Positions 41,659 through 49,286 of a DNA stretch of 64,000 nt are shown piece by piece (position 1 is the stretch's first letter; every line of letters begins with the position of its first letter). The translations under genes and the position numbers were made by a program. The DNA comes from Arcanobacterium haemolyticum (GTDB taxonomy: Bacteria; Actinomycetota; Actinomycetes; Actinomycetales; Actinomycetaceae). The stretch lies in contig JADYUX010000003.1 in assembly GCA_021532125.1 (NCBI GenBank), positions 234,676 to 298,675 on the forward strand. The letters run 5' to 3'. A model generated the notes under the pieces. That model was not told the origin of the DNA. It worked only from the letters and a program-made list of their open reading frames with translations, and did not search any database.

Positions 41659-42780
41659 CTAACTGTTATGGAGCAGGTCAAGCCCAAAGGATTCGATTTT
41701 GCCGTTTACTGCATCGTGTATCCACTCTGCGACGCTTTTTCCTTCTTCTAGTTCATCAAATACGTTGGAAGAAATGATGGTGTGCTGAGTGTTGCCTGTG
41801 TCGCTGTCCGCTCCATAGTTCCAGATGTAGACACCGATGTTTGGGATGTTCTTTTGCAGTTCACTGACCATCTCGGCGAGGTCCTTCTGGAACCGGTCGC
41901 CACTCTCCTTGTCCACATTCATGGCGCCATTGCGGATAAATTCCTGGTACTGCTGTAGCGTATCGTCGCGATAGGAGCAGTCAAACAAAATTTTGACACT
42001 ATCGCCGCGCTTCTGATGAAGGGCCGTCAGGCTATCCAACACCAGATTATTGCTGGTCAGTCGATCAGATATCACCTTTGGCGATTGCCAGAGATCGGTC
42101 GCTGTTTCATGCCAATCATCATAGAGAAGCAATGCACTATCTACGTTGACTGTCACATTCTCGGCAGAAGGAAAACGGTCAATTACATCGTCCGCAAGAA
42201 GAGAAGTCGCGAATCCACCGGCGGAGAAACCAGTGACGAGTAGCGTATCTGGCTCTCCAACATAAGATTTAGCCGCTTCCATAAAAGCAGAATAATTTTC
42301 GTAACCGTTATGGTAAACGCTCTTCTCTTGATCCCCATCCATGTAACGATAGGTTCCAGTGCCACTATGAAAATCCCCAGAAGCGTACGGAAGGACAAGG
42401 AAAGTCCAATCTTTGAAGGGATTTCTCTCGTCGTCACTGGAAATTCCTCCAGAGGCAACAAAATCTTGTATTTGAGCGGTTGTAGCGAAAAATTCCTTAC
42501 CTCGCTCAGAAGTATAGCCGTTAATGCTCACCCCACCGCCGAAGAAATATACGGCAACCTTATTCTCTGTTCCAAGCTTTAGAAGTCCGTGCCACTCACT
42601 ACCATCCGACGACTTCGTCCCCTCCGGAGAAATCCGATACCACTCCCCGATCTCCGGTTTCCCTTCGAGCTCCGGATGCTTGACGAGAACAGTTTTGTGA
42701 AGAATCACCGCCACTACGATGCCGACCACCACTACTACGGCGACAGTGATAATTCCGATGATTTTCATAGCCTTCCGCAC
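41659..42780 (-). CDS. pectinacetylesterase-family-like secreted hydrolase
   Basis: About 373 residues: a membrane segment (about 4-28), the YFFGGGVSINGYTS block, LPYASGDFHSG, the nucleophile elbow VTGFSAGGFA and a late His (QHTI). These are the pectinacetylesterase/NOTUM-type motifs; the true substrate is unknown. The GTG at 42780 has GGGAGG five bases upstream; a TTG 18 bases earlier is the alternative start. It is divergent from the TetR pseudogene with a palindromic site between them, suggesting past TetR control. Confidence 0.83.
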   Translation of the reverse strand: MRKAMKIIGIITVAVVVVVGIVVAVILHKTVLVKHPELEGKPEIGEWYRISPEGTKSSDGSEWHGLLKLGTENKVAVYFFGGGVSINGYTSERGKEFFATTAQIQDFVASGGISSDDERNPFKDWTFLVLPYASGDFHSGTGTYRYMDGDQEKSVYHNGYENYSAFMEAAKSYVGEPDTLLVTGFSAGGFATSLLADDVIDRFPSAENVTVNVDSALLLYDDWHETATDLWQSPKVISDRLTSNNLVLDSLTALHQKRGDSVKILFDCSYRDDTLQQYQEFIRNGAMNVDKESGDRFQKDLAEMVSELQKNIPNIGVYIWNYGADSDTGNTQHTIISSNVFDELEEGKSVAEWIHDAVNGKIESFGLDLLHNS

Positions 42781-42839
42781 GAATACCTCCCTTGACAATC
42801 CGTCTCAACAAGTACAGCATAAAGGTTCCGACAATACAA

Positions 42840-42861
42840 ATGTTTCAGCAAAATGAAACAT
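42840..42861. promoter_or_regulatory. palindromic operator candidate between esterase and tetR remnant
   Basis: ATGTTTCA and TGAAACAT form a perfect 8-bp inverted repeat around GCAAAA. Its size and place between a divergent regulator and target fit a TetR-type operator. Confidence 0.6.
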
Positions 42862-42882
42862 AGATAGGTGGCTTTTCGGCGC

Positions 42883-43391
42883 ATGGGCATGAATAACGAG
42901 CAGAAAAACACTTACCTTAAAAGTTAGATCACTGCCACACTTCTCCACCTTCTGAAAGAGAAGCCCTCTCTGACATTTCCTTTAGTGAGCTGACAAGCGT
43001 GGCGAAGGTAGGACGCGTCTCCTTTTGTCGCAACTACAGAAATAAAGAAGACATCCTGAAAAGTGAATCAGATCAACTCGTTGAAGAATGAGGTAAATTA
43101 TACGAATCGAAACCCGAATCAGGACCGGGAACACTATTCCCCTCATTATTTGACTTTTATAGGGCACACAAAGCCTTTTGCCTAACTCTATACAACGCCG
43201 GAATGCCGTCCGTCATAATGGAGACAATCGTTACAACTATAGAAACTACACCCGAAATGCCCGACCTCGAGGCCTACCTGAAATCCTTGTGGGCATATGG
43301 CATCTATGGATGGATGTTGGAATGGATCAAACGCGGCATGAAAGAAGACGGAGCTGAACTGCTCTCACTGTTTTTAAGCCATAACCAGTGA
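42883..43391 (+). pseudogene. decayed TetR-family regulator
   Basis: Translation from ATG 42883 gives a TetR-like N-terminus (MNNEQKNTYLKS, stop, then ITATLLHLLKEKP). A frameshift follows, and the next frame carries the recognition-helix region (VAKVGRVSFCRNYRNKEDIL), a TGA, then an open C-terminal half (LFDFYRAHKAFCLTLYNAG...LLSLFLSHNQ). So it has two in-frame stops and one shift. It probably once controlled the divergent esterases. Confidence 0.8.
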
Positions 43392-43982
43392 ACAACCCCA
43401 CTCATTTCTCCATGAGTGCGGGCCATCTTGCAACTGATCGTCGTTCAACTCTGAAAACTTAATACCGCTTACGATCACAACCGACGATTTCGCATCCCCT
43501 TGCGGACCACTCAATTCAATACCCGAGTGCACCGAACTGCATCCCCTCCATCCAAGAATCGCCGCCACCCAATCTACAAAACGATGCATCCATTGCCTCG
43601 ATCGAGGCATCCAGCGCTGCGAGCTATGCACCCACCGGACTCCACAAATGCACCCACTAGTCCTCACAGCGCACCCACCCCCTAGCTTTGTATCCATCGT
43701 GACCACCTTTGGTCCAACTGAACGTCACTTTGGATACACAGAATCCTGGACCTGCCGGGAAGGATCCGGGGTGGCGTTTTTGCTGTAATGGCACGGTTTC
43801 CTGAAGCGTTGCTCAAAATGCGAGCATCCTAAGGCGTAGGTGCCTGCTCATGGTTTCCAAGACAACGACCAAATCGTTCATTGCACGTTTACTTGGGAGT
43901 CAAGTTGCCACATCAGAGTGGTTGCGCGGACCATCAGGCGAGCATATTTCAGTCGTCACTTGAGAGAGAGGCCTGCACCCCG
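43392..43982. other. intergenic region holding the distal island boundary
   Basis: I see no convincing gene. It holds a TGCCTCGA/TCGAGGCA palindrome (43594-43609), three GCACCCAC direct repeats at 21-22 bp spacing (43628, 43650, 43671), and the second tRNA-Gly terminator copy. A minus-strand frame of 110 codons (43374-43706) has no recognisable features. Confidence 0.5.
43723..43781 (+). terminator. second copy of the tRNA-Gly terminator
   Basis: The outer stem CGTCACTT/GGGTGGCG and an inner stem TCCTGG/CCGGGA (with G-T pairs) are followed by five T. Compared with the copy at 40349, base changes in the outer stem keep pairing. Confidence 0.7.
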
Positions 43983-44753
43983 ATGTTAAGAACGTTCTTT
44001 GAGAGGATGGAAGGGCTTGAGGAGTGGCTTGAGGGACTTGAGGACAATCCGTGGTTCGTGGGGGTCTTCTTCACGGTAACTGTGATCATCATACTGATCT
44101 CAGTTGTGCCCGGACCTTTTATCCGTTTGTTTTCTTCTGGAAGATCGAAAGCGGAGAAATACTGTACCGAAGCCACTGTGGGGGTCATTCGTTCAACTCG
44201 TCAAACTGAGTATTACGTCAATGAGAATCCTGAGCTTCGCGTTGAGCTTGACGCGATTAGTCCGGACGGTTCTACGTTCGTGACAACTGTCAAACAGGTG
44301 ATCCACCTGTCGAAACTGGCAGACATCACCAAGGGAACCTACCTTCCAATACGTTTCAATCCTCAAAGGCCAACCGAGGCGATATTTGATGAGGCTCCCA
44401 ACCCAGGTCGGATACAAGAACTCGTACAGCGCCAGCAGACTTTCAAACATCCTCGGGACTTCACTTTCGAGCAGCGCATGGAGATAGTTCGTCACGGAGT
44501 GGAGAGGAAAGCACTGCTTAAAGACCTCCGACTCACCGGTGTAGTAGAAGCTGGTGAACATGAGGCAGTCGTAACTGTTGAGCCAGCGGGGCCAGAATTC
44601 GAAGGGCGCACCCTCACGCGAACTACGTATCTCACCGATGACATGCTCGAATACTTCGTCCCCGGGCGCTACATCGACATCACCGTCGTCCCCTATCAAC
44701 CCGAACTTTTCAGCCTGAACTTCAGCTTCCCCTTTGTTACCGCAATCTCCTAA
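43983..44753 (+). CDS. hypothetical membrane protein
   Basis: I do not recognise a family. About 256 residues: an amphipathic Glu/Leu-rich N-terminus (MEGLEEWLEGLEDN), one membrane segment (about 23-47, VGVFFTVTVIIILISVV) and a soluble C-terminal part that looks like two similar beta-rich modules (each with a GTYLPIRFNP/GRYIDITVVP-type end), reminiscent of DUF3592-type domains. The ATG at 43983 has GAGAGG eleven bases upstream; the frame is open 34 codons further 5'. No gene follows for about 265 bp. Confidence 0.7.
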   Translation: MLRTFFERMEGLEEWLEGLEDNPWFVGVFFTVTVIIILISVVPGPFIRLFSSGRSKAEKYCTEATVGVIRSTRQTEYYVNENPELRVELDAISPDGSTFVTTVKQVIHLSKLADITKGTYLPIRFNPQRPTEAIFDEAPNPGRIQELVQRQQTFKHPRDFTFEQRMEIVRHGVERKALLKDLRLTGVVEAGEHEAVVTVEPAGPEFEGRTLTRTTYLTDDMLEYFVPGRYIDITVVPYQPELFSLNFSFPFVTAIS

Positions 44754-44963
44754 GCATCACCACCGCCAGCCAGATACCTTGACGGATGAGGGATCGACGC
44801 CCCACTACCCTTTCACTCGACGACAGTAACTGATCCACACGTTTGCTCCCTTGGTGCTGATGAGGTGGCCTGCGTTTCTACGCCGCTCTTATTTGAGGCG
44901 GTTCAGCATGGGTTGTGCATCTATTGCGACTAGCGTTGATCCCAGAGAACGCGGCTCGAAGCA

Positions 44964-44998
44964 TAAAAATTGGGAGGCCTCCACGGGAGGCCTCCCAA
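44964..44998 (-). terminator. intrinsic terminator of the cupin gene
   Basis: The stem TTGGGAGGCC/GGCCTCCCAA with a 9-base loop is followed on the minus strand by TTTTTA. Confidence 0.85.
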
Positions 44999-45018
44999 CA
45001 ATCGTGAGTTAGCGGAGA

Positions 45019-45369
45019 TCAGCCAATTACAGCGTCGTCGCCACTGTGTCCACCAAGCGAGCCAGCCTTCACCTGAACGCAGGCGTACTTCAGGCCATTG
45101 TCGCCCGCGAAAATCTGACGCTTAACTGGTGGAGCCACGCGCAGCGCGTCACCCGCGGCGAGTTCAACATCTTCACCATCGAGCTCAATGCGCCCCGCCC
45201 CAGACAACACCAGGTAAATCTCTTCATTGTTCGTATGCGCGTGCACAAACGGAACAGACGCTCCGCCAGGCATCACATTGAATGACACCTGTGCCCCAGT
45301 CAAGCCGAGCACATCATGGAGCTCGGTACGCGGTTCGTCGCCAATTGTAGTTTTTGCGTAGTCAGCCAT
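45019..45369 (-). CDS. cupin-domain protein
   Basis: The 116-residue single cupin barrel has the metal-site pattern HAHTNNEEIYLVLSG (two His and a Glu), and a second-motif region PVKRQIFAG lacking the usual His. It may be a dioxygenase-like or sugar-binding enzyme, or a sensor; no substrate can be named. GGAGGG lies five bases before the ATG at 45369. It is divergent from a MarR gene and shares a palindromic operator with it, so it is probably the regulated target. Confidence 0.87.
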   Translation of the reverse strand: MADYAKTTIGDEPRTELHDVLGLTGAQVSFNVMPGGASVPFVHAHTNNEEIYLVLSGAGRIELDGEDVELAAGDALRVAPPVKRQIFAGDNGLKYACVQVKAGSLGGHSGDDAVIG

Positions 45370-45468
45370 ATTGACCCTCCTGTTGCATTCCAGCGGTACG
45401 CAGGCCTCACTCAAAGATCCAAGTAGCCATCGCATAGGCTCGGATCGAAGTAACGAAGCACCCTACCA

Positions 45469-45515
45469 TTACTTGACATGGAATGTTATTTAGATATGCT
45501 TTCCATGTCAAGTAA
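45469..45515. promoter_or_regulatory. divergent promoters embedded in a 15-bp palindromic operator
   Basis: TTACTTGACATGGAA (45469-45483) and its exact inverse (45501-45515) are 17 bp apart. Each arm contains a TTGACA. On the plus strand TTGACA (45473-45478) pairs with TATGCT (45495-45500); on the minus strand TTGACA (45506-45511) pairs with TAACAT (45483-45488) at 17-base spacing. A regulator bound to the arms would cover both -35 boxes. Confidence 0.8.
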
Positions 45516-45534
45516 TGATGAGAGAGGAGACGAC

Positions 45535-45969
45535 ATGCCTCGGAACGACCTCGAACTATTCCTCACCCTCGTATCAGCTCAAACCGAGGCATGGAATGCC
45601 GTCGACGCCCACGTTAAGGCAGTTCCTAACATGAGTGCAGCACGACTAACCGTCCTCAATGAGCTCTCCCAATTCCCCGCAGGAATTAGCGTGACCGAAC
45701 TTGCCAAACGTCAAAACATTAGCGACGGAGCAGCCTCAAAATTCTGCGACCGCCTCGTCAAAGACGGCCTCATCACTCGCGAGCGCTCAGACATCGACAA
45801 GCGAGTGCAAGTCCTTCTCCTCACCGAAGCTGGCGCAACCGCGCTAAAAGAGGGGGTCCGCCGCGCCCAGCACGCCTCCGCAGAATTCTTTTCCACACTC
45901 AGCCCCGACCAGCGCAATGACCTTCAACATCTGCTCACTAGCCTCCGCCACACGCCCGTTGAAGAATAG
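45535..45969 (+). CDS. MarR-family transcriptional regulator
   Basis: 144 residues with a winged helix: SVTELAKRQNISDGAASKFCDRLVKDGLITRER is typical, including the wing with DKR. It probably binds the palindrome upstream and represses itself and the divergent cupin gene, released by a small ligand (family knowledge plus inference). The ATG at 45535 has GAGGAG five bases upstream. Confidence 0.92.
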   Translation: MPRNDLELFLTLVSAQTEAWNAVDAHVKAVPNMSAARLTVLNELSQFPAGISVTELAKRQNISDGAASKFCDRLVKDGLITRERSDIDKRVQVLLLTEAGATALKEGVRRAQHASAEFFSTLSPDQRNDLQHLLTSLRHTPVEE

Positions 45970-46026
45970 GAGCCTGCAAACACTCCACACATTCCAACAA
46001 TCCCGGAATCTACCCGTTTTCCCGCT

Positions 46027-46118
46027 CGCAAGAGTCGAAACGAAAACTTCGCAAAAGTGAAAACAAAATAGTCGCAAAAGTCGAAAATAAAACCCCGCAA
46101 AAGTGAACAAAACAGGCA
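46027..46118. repeat. four direct repeats with exact 23-bp period
   Basis: Units start at 46027, 46050, 46073 and 46096. The consensus is CGCAAAAGTGAAAA followed by AAAA-rich DNA. They lie directly before the AAA/DUF4143 gene and look like iterated protein-binding sites. Two helical turns separate the copies. Confidence 0.8.
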
Positions 46119-46139
46119 GCGATATAGTAATATGATGCC

Positions 46140-47387
46140 GTGGGCTACTTACCTCGAGCGGTCGATCAGACACTACGCATGGATCTCGAATCAATGGGAG
46201 GTGTACTCCTTGAAGGCGTGCGTGGGTGCGGAAAAACCGAAAGCGGTATGCAACAGTCTCATTCACACTTCCGAGTCGACCAAGCGCAGAATCGCCGTCT
46301 CGCCGAGTTAAATCCGGCTTCCGCGCTCGCTGGCAATACCCCTCGACTCATTGACGAGTGGCAACTTGCACCAGACCTCTGGAACGAAATCCGCCACGAG
46401 ATAGATTTTCGGAAAAACGCCGGCCAGTTCATCATCTCCGGTTCAGCCACACCCTGCGACGACATCACGAGGCACACTGGCGCGGGACGCATTTCGCGCA
46501 TCAAAATGCGTCCGATGGCGCTTGCAGAAAGCCACCCAGCACCCGACCTTGTTACCCTCTCCCACTTGCGCGAGCATTCCGCAATTCCGCCGATTGCTGG
46601 ACGGCTGTCTTACGACGAGCTCGCTATCGAAGCTGTCCGCGGCGGTTGGCCAGCACTCGTTGCAACCCAGCAACGTGGATTTGTACGGTTCGTGAGGAAC
46701 TACCTCGACAACATCGTTCACACAGACCTGTTGCAGCTTGGAACCGTTTTTTCAACGGAACGTATCGAGAGGCTACTGCGCAGCATTTCCCGAAACATCG
46801 CTTCAGAAACAACCGCCACAACTCTGGCGCAGGACGTCTCCGCAGACGGCGGTACGTTAAGTGCCGCCAGTGTCCGGACATATCTCGACGCACTCACGCA
46901 AATCTTCGTCGTCGAGGAACTCCCAGCATGGTCCGGTTCACTTCGCTCAAAGTCCAGACTGCGCAAGCAGTCAAAACTCCACTTCTGCGACCCATCGTTA
47001 GCCTGTGCCTCCCTGCGAGCAACACCAGAAAGACTCGCGAACGAACCGGAATACTTCGGGCAGATATTCGAGTCAATGGCAGTTCGCGACATCCGAACCT
47101 ACGCCGAGCAAATCGACGCGAGCTGCTTCGGATATCGAGACGAGTCCGGCCTCGAAGTTGATATCGTCATCGAGTTCGCCGAAGGTGGCTGGGCTGGCAT
47201 CGAGGTCAAACTTGGAGAAAGTGATCGGATTATCCAGGCTGCCGAGCACAACCTGCTCCGCCTCAAAAATGATCGACTCGTGCGCGAACCAGATTTCCTT
47301 GCTGTTGTCACCGGAGGAATGACTGCGTTCACTCTCCCGAGCGGGGTCCATGTGATTCCACTCAGCGCGATGGGGATGATGAACTAA
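46140..47387 (+). CDS. AAA ATPase with DUF4143 (nuclease-fold) domain
   Basis: The 415-residue protein has a Walker A loop EGVRGCGKTES (about 25-35), a Walker B-like LIDEWQ, sensor SGSATP, a central DUF4143 helical part and a C-terminal PD-(D/E)xK-like motif (GLEVDIVIE...GIEVKLGE). Members are widespread, often mobile, and of unproven function. Start GTG at 46140, TAATAT six bases upstream, no Shine-Dalgarno. Confidence 0.87.
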   Translation: MGYLPRAVDQTLRMDLESMGGVLLEGVRGCGKTESGMQQSHSHFRVDQAQNRRLAELNPASALAGNTPRLIDEWQLAPDLWNEIRHEIDFRKNAGQFIISGSATPCDDITRHTGAGRISRIKMRPMALAESHPAPDLVTLSHLREHSAIPPIAGRLSYDELAIEAVRGGWPALVATQQRGFVRFVRNYLDNIVHTDLLQLGTVFSTERIERLLRSISRNIASETTATTLAQDVSADGGTLSAASVRTYLDALTQIFVVEELPAWSGSLRSKSRLRKQSKLHFCDPSLACASLRATPERLANEPEYFGQIFESMAVRDIRTYAEQIDASCFGYRDESGLEVDIVIEFAEGGWAGIEVKLGESDRIIQAAEHNLLRLKNDRLVREPDFLAVVTGGMTAFTLPSGVHVIPLSAMGMMN

Positions 47388-47536
47388 GCACACCCTGGAT
47401 TGCAGGATCATCATCTGCGTTCAAGACGCGATCCCATCACATACAGCCATTCACCACCGCTCGCAAGTTTCACGATCTTTGTTTCCGTCAACCAGTGCAC
47501 GGTGACGTACACGTGATTCCATCACAGCCGCAGTCG

Positions 47537-48856
47537 TTACAAGCCAGCCTCTTTCTTCAAGCGACGAGCCAGGAGCGCGTCATAAATCGGCGGCGTGCGC
47601 AGGGCATCTGCCGTGAACATTGCCAGAATGACGACAGTAGCCACAGGCAGAAGATTCGTCAGGGTTCCGCTCATTTCGGCCGTGAGCAAGATAGACGTGA
47701 GGGGCGTCCTCACCGATGCGGCCAGCACCCCCGCCATTCCACAAATCGCCAGAAGCACATGTGCTCGTCCAGGCATCCCCACCGCCTGCAACGCCAACGA
47801 ATACGCCGCACCAGTGAGGGCCCCGATAGCTAAAATTGGCATAAAGATTCCGCCAGGTGTTCCAGAACCAAAACTCACGGTCGTCAGCGCTATCTTCGCC
47901 ACCAATGCGAGAATTACACACCCCAGACCTGTTGCAACACTCTCGGCCCATCCCACAAGGTGCTCACCACCGCCAAGGACGGCCGGATATATCAAGCCAG
48001 CAATCGTCGCAACAAGAAGAGCAATAAAAATTCCGGTGGGGCCCGGCAACGCCGCAAGTCTTTGCGAGGCAAGCAAGAGCCTATTCACACCGGCACCCAC
48101 AAGCCCCGTCACAACTCCGAGGGGAAGAATCACCCACAGAAGCGATATTCGAAGCGGCTCCACCGAAGCAAACGCAAGAATCGGTTTACTGCCGAAGATC
48201 ATCGTTGAAATCGCACTCGCAGAAAGCGCTCCCGTTGCTGCAGAAGCGATGGCCAACGGCGAAAATGCCTTATGCAGCCCCTCTAAACCAAACAGGATTC
48301 CCGAAACCGGCGCATTAAACGCCGCTGCCAACCCCGCCGAAGCTCCGCTGGTCAACAGTTGCCGTTCTTCTTCTGGGGTCGCACGTAAAGGCTTTGCCAG
48401 AAGCTCAGCCCCCGAAGCACCCAGATGAATCGAAGGCCCTTCGCGCCCCAGCGACAACCCAAAAAGCGAACCGAGACTACCACCTGCTAGACGCGCAACA
48501 ATCACCGGAACCGGGCGAATCCCCATTTTCCCCGCAAGCACGCCCTTGACCTGTGGGATTCCCGAACCGGACGCCTGCGGTTCCCATCTCAGTGCCAACC
48601 ACATGAGAACTGATACAAGGCCAGCGGACGCAATCCACAAGAAGAGGAACAGTGGACGCTGCCTCATAAAGGCATAAGCCTCAACCGCAAAGCCTGTACC
48701 CTCCTCAATGACATAGCGATAAAGCAGCGCAATCGAGCCACCGACAAAGCCTGCCAAAACCCCGTTCCGCGTCACCCTCCATCGGCGAGAATTCCCTAAT
48801 TGATGGATGCGTTCAGCGAGCTTCGACCACACGGCGTGACATTCTCCCGTTGACAT
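47537..48856 (-). CDS. ClC-family chloride channel/transporter
   Basis: The 439-residue multi-spanning ClC protein shows the selectivity motifs GSGIPQ, GREGPSIHLG (with the gating Glu) and GGIFMP. The proton Glu of antiporters cannot be placed by eye. No CBS domains. The ATG at 48856 is used; a GTG eight codons later with GGGAG upstream is possible. Confidence 0.9.
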   Translation of the reverse strand: MSTGECHAVWSKLAERIHQLGNSRRWRVTRNGVLAGFVGGSIALLYRYVIEEGTGFAVEAYAFMRQRPLFLFLWIASAGLVSVLMWLALRWEPQASGSGIPQVKGVLAGKMGIRPVPVIVARLAGGSLGSLFGLSLGREGPSIHLGASGAELLAKPLRATPEEERQLLTSGASAGLAAAFNAPVSGILFGLEGLHKAFSPLAIASAATGALSASAISTMIFGSKPILAFASVEPLRISLLWVILPLGVVTGLVGAGVNRLLLASQRLAALPGPTGIFIALLVATIAGLIYPAVLGGGEHLVGWAESVATGLGCVILALVAKIALTTVSFGSGTPGGIFMPILAIGALTGAAYSLALQAVGMPGRAHVLLAICGMAGVLAASVRTPLTSILLTAEMSGTLTNLLPVATVVILAMFTADALRTPPIYDALLARRLKKEAGL

Positions 48857-49286
48857 ATGTTGGTATGGGCGTATCTCTATCGTAGTCCGCCACCACAAAG
48901 CTCAGGTCACGGGGTTCGTCGTCGCTGACCGTCGCACCACGATAGGGATTGAAGCGAACTGCCCGCACGGCCACACTGCCCTACCGCCCACCCTACGGAA
49001 TCCACGACCAGGTTCCGCCGGCGCATGTGCTACAGCCGCCGAAAAGCCGTGCGGTTTCCGTTGAGGGAAACCGCCTTCCGCTCGCGTAAGTACTCCACCA
49101 GATAGCGGATTAACGTTATTAATCTCACCCTATCACCTACACCCGCATCGCGAGACAGATATTCCCTCGTCCACATCGAAGGGCTAACCTAATATAAATG
49201 CACGTAAAAATACTTACGCAATTAAGTTAATGCACATGGTTTACCACGAACATTATATCACTGCGTAAGGAGAGATTGGGGAACTG
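48857..49286. promoter_or_regulatory. intergenic region upstream of the Cna-B adhesin
   Basis: No gene is seen in 430 bp. It holds a GCGGTTTCC/GGAAACCGC hairpin (about 49051-49075), a GATTAA/TTAATC inverted repeat around CGTTA (49108-49124), a CTTACGC (about 49212) facing GCGTAAG (about 49262), and an AT-rich stretch with a TTATAT near 49251, likely part of the adhesin promoter. Confidence 0.4.

Larger units (their letters stand above)
40339..43781. other. small genomic island at tRNA-Gly(CCC)
   Basis: The stretch from the last tRNA base through the terminator (40339-40408) is repeated at 43713-43781 in the same orientation. TCCAACTGAACGTCACT is identical in both, followed after one mismatch by TGGATAC; the rest has diverged, but the hairpin and T-run remain. 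Between the copies lie two esterase genes and a decayed TetR gene, visibly richer in A and T than their surroundings. No integrase is seen, so the mode of entry is unknown. Confidence 0.6.

Noticed and set aside
43374..43706. 110-codon frame on the minus strand, Trp/Arg/Cys-rich
   Set aside because: No start signal, no domain, and it lies over simple repeats; probably non-coding.
40339..43781. Integrase or transposase in the tRNA-Gly island
   Set aside because: None of the frames between the repeats shows recombinase motifs; only esterases and a TetR remnant are present.
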